Notes: generated by a model not told the origin, from the letters alone. Positions 41,156 to 49,821 are shown, counted from the first letter of the stretch. The stretch is 64,000 nucleotides of DNA from Halonotius sp046719765 (GCF_046719765.1 NZ_JABEBY010000007.1:74021-138020); one strand, 5' to 3'. Numbers and translations: made by a program.

Positions 41156-42807
41156 CCGACGATACCCCCCACGACGACGATGGCACGTCCGAAGCCGGCG
41201 CGACCGACGCGGCCGCCGCAACCGACGGCGGCGTCGAGGAGACGACCATCGACCCGTGGGGATCGTCAACGATCGCCGACTACCGCAAGCTCTTCGAGGA
41301 GTTCGGCATCGAGGAATTTGAGCAGATTCTCGGCGACGTACCGAACCCCCACTACCTCATGCGCCGCGGGGTCATCTTCGGCCACCGCGACTACGAGCCC
41401 GTCGCCGACGCCCTCGCCAACGGCGAACCCGCCGCTGCCCTTTCGGGCTTTATGCCGACCGGCGACCCGCATATCGGCCACAAGCTTGTCTTCGATGAGA
41501 TCATCTGGCACCAACAGCAGGGTGCCGACGCCTACGCCCTGATCGCCGATCTTGAAGCTCACTCTGCCCGCGGGATGACGTGGGACGAGATCGATGAACA
41601 CACCGAGAGCTATCTGCTGAGCCTGCTTGCCCTCGGTTTCGACGCCGAGGAGGGGACGCTCTACCGCCAATCCCAAAATCGAGAGCTTCAGGATCTCGCC
41701 TTCGAACTCGGCTCGAACGCCCGCTTTGCTGAGTTCGGCTCGATCTACGGCTTCGACGGCGAGACCAGCGTCTCCCACATGCAGAGCGTCGTCACCCAGA
41801 TGGCCGACATGCTCTACCCACAGTTGGTCGACGGCCCCAAGCCGACGGTGATCCCGGTCGGCCCCGATCAGGATCCCCACGTCCGGCTCGCTCGGGATCT
41901 GGCGGTGCGGATGCGATTTTTCAAAGTCACGCGAGAGTACGCTAGCTTCTCTCTTGAAGACGCAGAGGAAGAGCGAGAGCTACTTTCTGAGACGTATGAT
42001 CGACTTGCTGAGATCATCGACAACGACCACAAAATCCGCTGTGTCGATGCTGCGGTTCTGCTGCGGGATGGTGAAGATGCGGTTGATCCCTCTAATCGAG
42101 ATTCGTATTCGAGCGTCAAGATGGGATCCACTACCGGCAGCGTGAAAGCCTCGTTGAACAATAAGCTGCAAAACGCAGGAAAGGAACCACTTCGCCCGCG
42201 CGTCCGGTTCTTCCACCGCCACGGCCCCGAAGACGCCTTCGAGGCGATGATCGACGCCATCGAGGGCGAAAAACGCGTCTACGAGGGCCACATCGATTCC
42301 TTCGAGCTCGATTTCGACGCGGCCGAAGACCTCGCCCGCGAGGTCGAAGTGGACGCCGGCGGCTACGGCTTCATCCAGCCCTCCTCGATCTATCACCGCT
42401 TCATGACTGGACTGACCGGCGGCAAGATGTCATCGTCGATCCCGGCCAGCCATATCAGCCTGCTCGACGACCCCGAAGACGGCTACGACAAGGTGAAGTC
42501 GGCGACGACGGGCGGTCGCGAGACGGCTGAAAAACAGCGCGAACTCGGCGGCGAGGCCGACGACTGCCCGGTCTATGAGCTGTACGCCTACCTGCTCGCC
42601 AACGACGACGATGGTCTGGTCGAGGAAGTTTACGAGGAGTGTGTCGGCGGTGAGCGGCTCTGCGGCGACTGCAAGGAGCAGGCGGCGACGCTGATGCAGG
42701 AGTTCCTAAAAAACCATCAGGAGAAACGCGAGGAAGCACGGGAACTGCTCGATGATCTCGATATCGTTCTCGACTCCGAGCGGAAGGGGCCGGGCGGTTC
42801 GCACTGA
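41152..42807 (+). CDS. trpS: Tryptophanyl-tRNA synthetase
   Basis: 551 residues. Class I synthetase charging tRNA-Trp. The HIGH-type motif is PTGDPHIGHKLVF and the KMSKS-type loop is GGKMSSSIPAS. The N-terminus has an Asp/Ala-rich extension of about 40 residues. A segment from about 41935 to 42185 (residues 262-345) uses visibly more A/T and different codons than the rest. It encodes an acidic, Ser-rich insertion (SLEDAEEERELL...SSVKMGSTTGSVKASL) before the normal core resumes at FFHRHGPEDAFEAM. The gene ends beside the methyltransferase island. Confidence 0.94.
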   Translation: MTDDTPHDDDGTSEAGATDAAAATDGGVEETTIDPWGSSTIADYRKLFEEFGIEEFEQILGDVPNPHYLMRRGVIFGHRDYEPVADALANGEPAAALSGFMPTGDPHIGHKLVFDEIIWHQQQGADAYALIADLEAHSARGMTWDEIDEHTESYLLSLLALGFDAEEGTLYRQSQNRELQDLAFELGSNARFAEFGSIYGFDGETSVSHMQSVVTQMADMLYPQLVDGPKPTVIPVGPDQDPHVRLARDLAVRMRFFKVTREYASFSLEDAEEERELLSETYDRLAEIIDNDHKIRCVDAAVLLRDGEDAVDPSNRDSYSSVKMGSTTGSVKASLNNKLQNAGKEPLRPRVRFFHRHGPEDAFEAMIDAIEGEKRVYEGHIDSFELDFDAAEDLAREVEVDAGGYGFIQPSSIYHRFMTGLTGGKMSSSIPASHISLLDDPEDGYDKVKSATTGGRETAEKQRELGGEADDCPVYELYAYLLANDDDGLVEEVYEECVGGERLCGDCKEQAATLMQEFLKNHQEKREEARELLDDLDIVLDSERKGPGGSH

Positions 42808-42837
42808 GATCGATGTTCCTCGTCTGCTACTGCAGGC

Positions 42838-44049
42838 TCACTTGATTTTTCCGAACGTTGCTTGCTGCTTCGGCCCACTGATCTCGCTCTTTCTGTTGCG
42901 GAACTCCGACGGTGCCATCGTGCCGCTTCGCAGCAACTGAATCCGCTCGTGATCCCTTTCGCTTAGCTCTACGTCGAAAACGGCCTGTTTGAGATAGTAG
43001 CCGAGAGCTTCGGCAAGATAGGGTGGGACTGCGTTTCCGATCTGTTGGCGACGAGCGACCAATCCACCGTGGAACTCGTATTCGTCGGGGAACGTCTGGA
43101 GTCGGGCTCCTTCGCGTGGTGTCAGCCCCCGATCTTCGAACGGATGGATACAGCGGGCACTGGATGGTTTCGACATATTCGAGGTGATCGCAACCGCTGG
43201 CTTAGTTGAATCGAGTCGGGAGTAGGAATTGTGGTAACCAGAAGAGGGTTGTAGTTCGTCAGGAATCGCAGTTCTGTTTCCGCCGTCGGGGATGTGTGAA
43301 ATCATCTCGACCATCTCGTCGGAGTGTCTGGCTGCTTCGTGCCCGGTCAGGGTTTCACTGTCGCCACGAAGATCTTCCTGTAGAACGGTTTCGGGTGTTT
43401 GATCGTACTCAGTGACTTCCGTTCCCGGTGCCACGTTCGGGAGATCACCGATACCGTCCATCACGCTTGCCGTCTCGACCGGATCGAGTTCGAACCCTTC
43501 CAGCGGGTGGGTGAGTCGAGGCTGTTCGTATGCGAGTACGACGAGTCGCCGTCGATGCTGTGGAACGCCGAAATCAGATGATGTAACGATTCGAGTTGTG
43601 ACGTTGTAACCAATGCTGCCGAAAGATTTCTTTACTGCGTCGAGGAATTTTCCGTCTGCGGTGTTTTCCATACCCCGAACGTTCTCGAAGAGTGCTGCTT
43701 TCGGACTAAGCTTGTCCACCCAATCGATAAAATGCGTAAAAAGGTGATTCCGCTCGTCGGAACCGTCGGGACTCACGACTTCTGAAAACCCTTGACACGG
43801 TGGCCCTCCAGCGACCAAGTCGACTGATTCTGTCCCTGCTTCCTCCCTAATATCGTCCGACTCGATATCCCGAATGTCGCCTGTGAGATCAGCCGTTGAA
43901 ATGCTGTTTCGGTTCGCAGCAAACGTTTCTCTCGCGTCTTCATCGATCTCGACAGCGTGGACGAGTTCGTAGCCGGCGTTTTCGAGACCAACAGACAGCC
44001 CGCCAGCCCCGGCGAACAGATCGACGTATGTCAGTTTGGACTCGTCCAT
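42838..44049 (-). CDS. DNA (cytosine-5)-methyltransferase
   Basis: 403 residues. All key motifs are present: I DLFAGAGGLSVGLENAG, IV GGPPCQGFSEV (catalytic C85), VI ENVRGM, VIII QHRRRLVVLAYE, IX GLTPREGARLQTFPDEY and X GNAVPPYLAEALGYYLK. It methylates C5 of cytosine in a short palindrome set by the target-recognition region (about 210-310). The base composition is lower in G+C than in the flanking genes and the start is ATG 44049. The divergent HTH and endonuclease genes make this the modification half of a restriction-modification locus. Confidence 0.94.
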   Translation of the reverse strand: MDESKLTYVDLFAGAGGLSVGLENAGYELVHAVEIDEDARETFAANRNSISTADLTGDIRDIESDDIREEAGTESVDLVAGGPPCQGFSEVVSPDGSDERNHLFTHFIDWVDKLSPKAALFENVRGMENTADGKFLDAVKKSFGSIGYNVTTRIVTSSDFGVPQHRRRLVVLAYEQPRLTHPLEGFELDPVETASVMDGIGDLPNVAPGTEVTEYDQTPETVLQEDLRGDSETLTGHEAARHSDEMVEMISHIPDGGNRTAIPDELQPSSGYHNSYSRLDSTKPAVAITSNMSKPSSARCIHPFEDRGLTPREGARLQTFPDEYEFHGGLVARRQQIGNAVPPYLAEALGYYLKQAVFDVELSERDHERIQLLRSGTMAPSEFRNRKSEISGPKQQATFGKIK

Positions 44050-44161
44050 TTACTACACTCTTTGTCGATTCCGTATTTAATGATTCGTATCATGCTACCG
44101 CTCGCGTTGGTAAATACATGGTAAATAGATACTTTATTCTTGGTATTCTGCTGGCTATTGA
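44050..44161. promoter_or_regulatory. Divergent AT-rich promoter region of the restriction-modification locus
   Basis: 112 bases separate the methyltransferase start (44049) from the HTH gene. They contain several TATA-like stretches, for example gatactttatt (44126-44136, plus strand) before the HTH gene and tatttaatgattc (44071-44083) near the methyltransferase. The HTH product probably controls both directions. No exact palindrome was found by eye. Confidence 0.45.
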
Positions 44162-44473
44162 GTGGATTTGAGATTGAACTCAAAAGAAACTGACGGGACT
44201 GATCCATATGATACGCTGGCGTATATCGTCGGTTCGCGCTACCGGCGACTGATTGTCAGTGAACTCTCATCAGGCCCGTCCAACCCGACGAAAATCGCTG
44301 AGACACACGATATACACGTCTCACACGTCAGCCGTGGTCTCGGCGAGTTAGCGGATAGGGATGTCGTATCTGCTTACGGGACTGATTCACGAACTCGGCT
44401 GTACCGACTCACGGAGCACGGCGAAACGGTCGCAACACTGCTTGACGAGTACGAAGAGGGAGAGAATGACTGA
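44162..44473 (+). CDS. Winged-HTH regulator of the restriction locus
   Basis: 103 residues from a GTG; TTG 44168 is an alternative. A compact winged helix: YDTLAYIVGSRYRRLIVSELSSGPSNPTKIAETHDIHVSHVSRGLGELADRDVV, then a wing with RLYRLTEHGE. This resembles small haloarchaeal ArsR/MarR-like regulators. Its 3' end overlaps the endonuclease ATG by eight bases, so the two are translated together. By analogy with controller proteins of restriction-modification systems it may delay endonuclease expression until DNA is methylated. That role is inference. Confidence 0.8.
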   Translation: MDLRLNSKETDGTDPYDTLAYIVGSRYRRLIVSELSSGPSNPTKIAETHDIHVSHVSRGLGELADRDVVSAYGTDSRTRLYRLTEHGETVATLLDEYEEGEND

Positions 44474-45617
44474 ACGCACACCATCCGAACGAGAAGCGAT
44501 TACTCGGTTTCTGTCTGACTACTTTCCGCGTGAGTATATAGACGAGAAATCGATTTCACAACAGACAGAACCCGACGACTCGACCATTTCAGACGAAGAA
44601 CTGGCCGTGATCGAGCAACTGATTGCGGCGGAGCAATCCGAGTTCGTCAGTTCGAAAGGAACACTCGGACTTGCGATAGACTTCTTGATGATCGCCGAGC
44701 AGCTTTCGCAGACCGACGAATGGGTTTCGGGTTTCGATCCTGATGTCAGTGCTGACGATATCTTGTCCCGCTACGATCAGGCGAGCGTCAAATCGACGTT
44801 GACGATCACACATGATGGCGAAAAGTACGCGATTCGACCCGTCCAAAACGCCGTCATCGACCTGTTTCGTGAGGATTTGAAACGCACGAACTTCCCGAGT
44901 TCTCCTGGCCACCATACCGGTGAGTGGGAGCGGTACACGGATCTGTTAGCGATGGCGTTTCAGCTCTCCCGCGATGGTCGGTACATCGCAACCCAGCGGC
45001 TGTTCGAGTACGGTCTCGAACAGTTAGAACGGAAAGATATCACGCAGCGAGAACCACCGTTCCCCTCGCCGTTCGAGGCAGTACTTCACGAGTACGACAG
45101 AAGCCATCCGGACGAGGAAGGTGGGTTGACCTACCAAGCGTGGGCGTATGGGTACGTGACAGCGATGTGGCCGCATCTCTCGCTGGAAGCGAGCAAAGTT
45201 CGAACCGGCTCCTCTCGACAGAACCGCCACGGGGACATCGACGGCTATCAAGGGCCGGATCTCATGCTTTCCGTGGAAGTCAAGGATCGAGCTATCGATG
45301 GCCAAAACGTCGAAAGTGAGTTGGGCTCGATCATGGTGTTGGCGGAGAATGCAACGACTATTGTTGTCGCCGTCTGTCGGTCTGCATCCGACGACGCGAT
45401 CACAGTGCTGAGGGAAGCGGATGTCAACGTTCTCACCGACGAGCAACTCGCACAGCGATTGCAGCTGTGGGACTATCACAAGCAGAATCGAGCCCTTCAA
45501 GCGATGGCTCACTACCTGACGAACATCGAAGAAGATCCCGGAGCACTACAGCGCCTGCTTCGGTTCATTGAACACATTGATCCGAATAACACCGCGCTGG
45601 CACATCTGATCGAGTAA
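44466..45617 (+). CDS. PD-(D/E)XK restriction endonuclease, SacI-like family
   Basis: 383 residues from ATG 44466. The nuclease core is clear in DGYQGPDLMLSVEVKDR: P264-D265, then E271-V-K273, the catalytic PD-(D/E)XK pattern. The preceding SLEASKVRTGSSRQNRHGDIDGY resembles what I recall of the SacI restriction-enzyme family. The C-terminus (DVNVLTDEQLAQRLQLWDYHKQNRAL) is helical. It lies beside a C5 methyltransferase and a small HTH gene, so a type II system is likely. The recognition site is not readable. GAGCTC, the site of SacI itself, does occur several times in this window. Confidence 0.8.
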   Translation: MTERTPSEREAITRFLSDYFPREYIDEKSISQQTEPDDSTISDEELAVIEQLIAAEQSEFVSSKGTLGLAIDFLMIAEQLSQTDEWVSGFDPDVSADDILSRYDQASVKSTLTITHDGEKYAIRPVQNAVIDLFREDLKRTNFPSSPGHHTGEWERYTDLLAMAFQLSRDGRYIATQRLFEYGLEQLERKDITQREPPFPSPFEAVLHEYDRSHPDEEGGLTYQAWAYGYVTAMWPHLSLEASKVRTGSSRQNRHGDIDGYQGPDLMLSVEVKDRAIDGQNVESELGSIMVLAENATTIVVAVCRSASDDAITVLREADVNVLTDEQLAQRLQLWDYHKQNRALQAMAHYLTNIEEDPGALQRLLRFIEHIDPNNTALAHLIE

Positions 45618-45649
45618 TCTCTATCGCTTAGTGTGTGAATACGATATGA

Positions 45650-46140
45650 ATAGTCCCACCGTGAACGTGGGTGATGCACCGGACGGGAGACGTTGTCCCC
45701 GCGCCACACGGCCGGTGACAGCTTTCGGCGGGCTTTCACCGCCTGTTGGGGCTCGCCTGGCTTTGCCCGGGGTCACACCGGGTCTTGCCGGCGTCGGCGG
45801 GCCGACCACCTTCGGTCGCGTTCCGCAACGAACGCGGCCTTGGCGGCGACCCTCGGTCGGCGATAGCCGGGTTCTCACCGGCGTTGCCGCCGCAAGCCTG
45901 CTTCAGCCGGATTCACACCGGCCTGCTGTCGTGTTCTCGAATCCCGCTCGCGCGTGATCCGATCGTTGGCCTTCGTCCACCACCGCCGCGGCGGTGGCGC
46001 GCTGGCGCGGTTCGGTTCTCCTTCGGGACCTGAGCCTTCACGCCGTCTCAGGCGTATTGGCGTCGGCCCCCATTCCACACCATCTCGGCTGTCGCCGATC
46101 CGGCACGGAACGTCCTGTGTGCGCCCACGGCCACAGTGGG
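45650..46140 (+). other. Gene-free, highly structured GC-rich region (possible ncRNA or element end)
   Basis: No convincing gene lies in this stretch after the endonuclease. It contains several strong stems. CCCAC/GTGGG is at about 45657-45673. A seven-base stem CGCGTTC/GAACGCG is at 45817-45836. An 18-base perfect palindrome CCACCGCCGCGGCGGTGG is at 45980-45997. Two stems are closed by TTCG loops (accTTCGgt at 45807-45816, and tccTTCGgga near 46020). The phrase TCACACCGG or TTCACCG recurs four times between 45737 and 45932. This looks like folded RNA or a decayed transposon end. A TnpB-associated right-end RNA is one idea. Confidence 0.45.
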
Positions 46141-46286
46141 GACTGTCAACTAATGACGTGATTGGTATTAATTCACATCCTCTCGGCAACAATTGCTGAT
46201 ACTGTGTGGTTCCGCGGCCGCTCTCTCGCAGTTCTGGTCGGCCTTCGACGAGTTCCACTCAGAATAAACTAGGCCGCATAACTGTT

Positions 46287-46302
46287 TCTCTCTCTCTCTC
46301 TC
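46287..46302 (+). repeat. (TC)8 microsatellite
   Basis: Eight TC dinucleotides lie in an AT-richer stretch (46165-46384) that I see no gene in. The stretch ends at the stop of the actin-like gene. On the actin strand it reads as a GA-run 3' of the stop codon. Confidence 0.8.
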
Positions 46303-46384
46303 GTTTTTCGGCGGTTCGAGATTGAAACTACTGTTTCGACTGCACCGTCGGTAAAAATGGCTGGTGCTGCTGTCGGCGCGAGCC

Positions 46385-47407
46385 TTACTCCTCGCCGTCG
46401 CCGCCGTCCTCGCCCGCGTCGGCCTCCTCTTCTTCCTCGGAGCGGGCGGCCACGAGAGCCCCGCTGGCGACGCTGTACATCGGTTCGTCGGGCGAATGGA
46501 CGCCGCTGATCGAAAACGGGATGTTCGCATCTTTGAGGTGGTCGGCAAACAGATCCTCGAACCCGTTGGGGCTGGAGGTGCCGCCCGTGACGACGACCGG
46601 CACGTCGAGACCCTCTTCGACGTCTTCCTCGTCGACCTCGTTGGTGATGTTCTCGATCACGTAATCGAGCAGGTTCTCGTAGTAGATGGCGAGCGCGCCT
46701 TCGACGCCGCCGACATCGGTCTGGAAGTCCAACTCGAAGTCGTCCTCTTTGATTGAGGTCACCTTGTCGACGGGCGTCCCCGTCGCCTGGGCGGTCTGTT
46801 CGTCGACCCAGTCGCCCCCGCGGGCGATGGAGAACTTCATGACCGGCACCGCGTAGTAGGCCAGACAGACGTTGGTCATCCCCGCGCCGAAGCTGATCCC
46901 CAGCCCGGTGAAGTTGTTGTCGGCGAGTTCGGAGTAGATGACCGCCATCCCCTCGTTGATCGGCTCGGGGTTATACCCCATATCGCCGAGCATCGACTCC
47001 AGCGTTTTCTCGTGGTACAGCGTCGAGAGATCCGAATCGATGGGGTCGGCCGGACTCGAATAGTAGAGCCGCTCGTCGTGTTTCGAGGGTTCGCCGACGA
47101 CCTGTTCGGTGATGAGCTTGATCATCGGGATCGCCGAGGACTCGTCGCTGGAGAGGATGCCGTGCTGCATCGGCCGGCGGGTCTCCTCGTTGAAGATGTT
47201 CGCAAAGTTGAGCGCGTCGTCGCCGACGACGTACACCTGGTCGTCCTTTCGGATGTGGAGCACCTCGCTGCGAGAGAGCATCTGCTCGGCCATGTCGCTG
47301 TACTCGATCTCGACGAACGAGTTCCGCTGTTGTACGAAGACAGTTTCCGCGCCCTCCTGCCGCGCGGAGAGAATATTCATCGTGCCAACGTCCAATCCTT
47401 TTGCCAT
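46385..47407 (-). CDS. Actin-family cytoskeletal protein (salactin/volactin type)
   Basis: 340 residues. An MreB-related archaeal actin: phosphate-1 loop GLDVGTMNILSAR, an ISFGAGMTNVCLAYY phosphate-2 stretch and the adenosine motif VVVTGGTSSPNGFEDLF. The N-terminus MAKGLDVGTMN and the acidic tail (EEEEEADAGEDGGDGEE) match haloarchaeal actins. The described examples are salactin, which forms dynamically unstable polar filaments, and volactin, which is needed for disk-shaped cells. I cannot say which is orthologous. A TATA-like GCTTATGTAG lies about 20-30 bases before the ATG. It is followed downstream by the gene-free element region. Confidence 0.9.
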   Translation of the reverse strand: MAKGLDVGTMNILSARQEGAETVFVQQRNSFVEIEYSDMAEQMLSRSEVLHIRKDDQVYVVGDDALNFANIFNEETRRPMQHGILSSDESSAIPMIKLITEQVVGEPSKHDERLYYSSPADPIDSDLSTLYHEKTLESMLGDMGYNPEPINEGMAVIYSELADNNFTGLGISFGAGMTNVCLAYYAVPVMKFSIARGGDWVDEQTAQATGTPVDKVTSIKEDDFELDFQTDVGGVEGALAIYYENLLDYVIENITNEVDEEDVEEGLDVPVVVTGGTSSPNGFEDLFADHLKDANIPFSISGVHSPDEPMYSVASGALVAARSEEEEEADAGEDGGDGEE

Positions 47408-47589
47408 AGATGGGCTTCAAAGCCGATCTACATAAGCCTTCGTAGGGGGTATATGTCGCTGACGCAACCAGGGCTTTTGCGGTCGCTACGGCCGATTTTG
47501 CTGGGTTTGGTTTCCACCGGCTCGGCGTCGTTGCGGCGGCGTCAACACAGGCCGCGGGTTCAAGATCAGCACAAACTACAGATTCGAGA

Positions 47590-48474
47590 TCAGAACAGCC
47601 CGCGAATCCGCTCGACGATCCCGTTCTCTGCTGCCGCGGCCTCTTCGTCCTCGCGCTGTTGTTCGCGGAGTTCCCGCAGCGCGGCGGCCTGATCGTCGGT
47701 GCCCTCGCCGCTGGAGGTTTCGACTTCGCCGCCCTGTAAGCCTTTGAGCTGTGAAACCGCGTCGTTGACGCTGCCGTCGGCGGTGCGGGTTTCGTTCCCC
47801 GAATCCGGCATGTTCGAGCTATCGATGTCGTCGACGGCGCTCGTATCGAGGTTAAGGGTTCGTGTCTCCGTTTTGGCGACGCCACCCCACGAGAGTTCGG
47901 CGTCGTCGAGCGCGCCGTCGATATCAGCCCGAACCTGTTCGTCGGTGACGGTCTCCTCCTCATCGCTGTCGTCGCTGTCGGCCTCGCTGTCGACCGCGAC
48001 TGTGCCGGCCGCCCGTTCGACCTGGTGGGCGACGAGCGCGGCGGCCGTCGCCGCGATGACGACGACGATGCCGACGCTGTAGATGCCGACGACCTGCGGG
48101 GCGTAATCCGGCCCGACGGAGACGTTGAAGTCGTTCGGGTAGACGCCGACGAACCGGACGATCCCGGCCGCACAGATCACGCTCCCGCCGCCGGCGACCA
48201 GCAACATTCGCCGGTCGACGGGGAGTAACACGACGATCCCACCCAACAGCGCGGGCGCGCCGACCGCGCCGCTGACGATGGCGACCTGTCGCAAGCCGTA
48301 GGCCGTCCCGCTCAGCGTCGCGCTGTAGAGGAACACGAGGATGCCAGCGATACCGAGCCCCAAGCCGAGGAAGAAAAGTCCGAAGCCAGCGTAGACGTCG
48401 ACTGCGCGATCCGGATCGCCGATATACTGCCGGTAGTAGCGGAGGAGTTGGTTCGAATCGGTCGCCTCGCTCAT
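47590..48474 (-). CDS. Polytopic membrane protein with long disordered tail (DUF7139-like)
   Basis: 294 residues from the ATG at 48474. Residues 30-170 hold five membrane helices (VYAGFGLFFLGLGLGIAGILVFLYS, then GAPALLGGIVVLLPVDRRMLLVAGG, and further). About 130 disordered acidic residues follow, ending in a conserved C-terminal motif, NGIVERIRGLF. YYRQYIGDPDRAVDVYAGFG and GIVVLLPVDRR match a haloarchaeal family I know as DUF7139. I recall the cell-division protein CdpA as having this architecture, and it may be this family, but I am not certain. The adjacent actin homologue makes a cell-shape or division role attractive. Confidence 0.75.
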   Translation of the reverse strand: MSEATDSNQLLRYYRQYIGDPDRAVDVYAGFGLFFLGLGLGIAGILVFLYSATLSGTAYGLRQVAIVSGAVGAPALLGGIVVLLPVDRRMLLVAGGGSVICAAGIVRFVGVYPNDFNVSVGPDYAPQVVGIYSVGIVVVIAATAAALVAHQVERAAGTVAVDSEADSDDSDEEETVTDEQVRADIDGALDDAELSWGGVAKTETRTLNLDTSAVDDIDSSNMPDSGNETRTADGSVNDAVSQLKGLQGGEVETSSGEGTDDQAAALRELREQQREDEEAAAAENGIVERIRGLF

Positions 48475-48560
48475 AGCGAAGCCTTTCAGCCCGACTGTAA
48501 TCATTGTTCCCCCGACCCCAGTACTTTAGCGCTCCGGCGACGAGTACCAACCGATCAACA

Positions 48561-48737
48561 GTGGAACCGGACTGTCCACGGTGTGGCGAGGCCCTGACGA
48601 CGTTCGCGCTGGCCGGGGTCGAGGCCTTCACCTGCGAGGCCTGCGGCTACGTCGGCGTCGAGGCCGACCACTCCGGCGAGCCGAACGCCGCTGAGAGCTG
48701 GGAAGACGCCCTCCGGCGGTTCCACGAGGATTCCTGA
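48561..48737 (+). CDS. Small zinc-ribbon protein
   Basis: 58 residues from a GTG: MEPDCPRCGEALTTFALAGVEAFTCEACGYVGVEADH gives two CxxC pairs spaced like a rubredoxin knuckle. A short acidic helix follows (ESWEDALRRFHEDS). A TATA-like tactttagc (48521-48529) lies about 30-40 bases before the GTG. An ATG or GTG further up would read through that TATA, so the short form is chosen. It is directly followed by the next gene (one-base gap). A DNA- or RNA-binding adaptor role is possible; nothing more can be said. Confidence 0.75.
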   Translation: MEPDCPRCGEALTTFALAGVEAFTCEACGYVGVEADHSGEPNAAESWEDALRRFHEDS

Positions 48738-48738
48738 T

Positions 48739-49449
48739 ATGCCATCACTTGATATCACCGACGACCACCACGACCGCATCACCGCGTTGCGCGAGGAACT
48801 CGCCGACGCCCACGCCGACAGCTACACCTCGGTTACGCTGTTAGATACCCTGGCCTATCTGCTCGATCTCGCCGACGCTGTCGACGACCCCGAGCGCGAG
48901 GCCGACGTTGCGTCCGCCGCCGACGGCGACGACGCCGACCCGTTCCCGCGCGACAAACTCGAAGCCCGCCTCAGCGAGCGCAACCGCCGGCACAGCGACG
49001 CCGACGCCGAGACGCCGATGGATCTCTACACCATCGCCGCCGAGTACGACATCTCCGGCCGCAGCAACATGACCAAACAGGAACTCGTGACGGCGATCCT
49101 CGACGCGACCGAACGCCGCTACACCGATCCGCTCGCGCCTGTCGACGTCGACTTTCCCGACCCGGACAGCGACGCGGCGTCAGAAGCTAATCACGCCAAC
49201 GCTGCTGACAGCGACGCCGATACCGAGAGCGACGTTGATGGCGATGATTCCGCTGGCGACGATGGTAGCGACGGCGACGCCAGTGATGACGGCCAGCTCA
49301 ACGCGATGTTGAGCCTGCTTGAGACCCACAGCGACAAGTGGCACTCGGCCGATGGCGACGCCCGCTACGAAGTCGAACTCCCGGACGGCAGCGTTGAATC
49401 GGCCCGCACCAAAGACGACGTTCGCGCGACCCTGTTCAAACACTACTAA
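48739..49449 (+). CDS. Acidic protein with SAP/Rho-N-like motif, unknown
   Basis: 236 residues. The first 50 (ITDDHHDRITALREELADAHADSYTSVTLLDTLAYLLDLAD) look like a small DNA-binding-type helical module. A middle block, DLYTIAAEYDISGRSNMTKQELVTAILDATERRY, resembles SAP or Rho-N helices that bind nucleic acid. A disordered Asp/Ser stretch (about 135-185) follows, then a conserved C-terminal domain (MLSLLETHSDKWHSADGDARYEVELPDGS). It is in a run with the zinc ribbon and the next small gene, upstream of pheST. Function is unknown, nucleic-acid binding likely. Confidence 0.75.
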   Translation: MPSLDITDDHHDRITALREELADAHADSYTSVTLLDTLAYLLDLADAVDDPEREADVASAADGDDADPFPRDKLEARLSERNRRHSDADAETPMDLYTIAAEYDISGRSNMTKQELVTAILDATERRYTDPLAPVDVDFPDPDSDAASEANHANAADSDADTESDVDGDDSAGDDGSDGDASDDGQLNAMLSLLETHSDKWHSADGDARYEVELPDGSVESARTKDDVRATLFKHY

Positions 49450-49451
49450 CG

Positions 49452-49721
49452 ATGGGACTGCTTGACACCCTCAAATCGTGGCTCGGCCTCGGCGGCGACA
49501 CCGCCAGCGAGACTGACACCGCGACCGACGAGACGCCGACCGAGGAACCGAAACTCGACCCCAGCGGCGCGACCGAAACCCGCGTCAAATCAACTGATTC
49601 CGCTGTCGACGCGCTCAAACAGACCCGAAGCGAGGCTGCCGAGACCGCCGCGGGCGACGTTGCCGACGGTAATGGGTCGGCTCCCGATGGCGAGACGGCC
49701 GACGCGAACCCCGAACAATAA
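49452..49721 (+). CDS. Small acidic protein with amphipathic N-terminus
   Basis: 89 residues. MGLLDTLKSWLGLGG could form a membrane-associating amphipathic helix; the rest is disordered, rich in Asp, Thr, Glu and Ala. It starts two bases after the preceding stop and so is cotranscribed. The codon usage is like its neighbours. No family is recognised. The gap of 100 bases to pheS contains no clear promoter, so read-through into pheST is possible. Confidence 0.65.
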   Translation: MGLLDTLKSWLGLGGDTASETDTATDETPTEEPKLDPSGATETRVKSTDSAVDALKQTRSEAAETAAGDVADGNGSAPDGETADANPEQ

Positions 49722-49821
49722 CCCGCCTTCGTTGCTTCTCCTGATCTCGGTTTCCTCATTGTGGCCTCCGCTGTCTTCGCAACTGCTAACTGACGACCCC
49801 ACCGACACCCGATAACAACTG

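Noticed and set aside
45631..45957. Open frame of 108 codons after the endonuclease gene
   Set aside because: Pro/Arg/Gly-rich and lying over strong stems and palindromes; more likely non-coding structure, although a remnant C-terminus of a transposon protein cannot be excluded.
45618..46384. Possible RNase P RNA or SRP RNA in the structured region
   Set aside because: I looked for the conserved RNase P cores (GAGGAAAGTCC and ACAGAAA) and for an SRP-type helix 8 and found neither on either strand.
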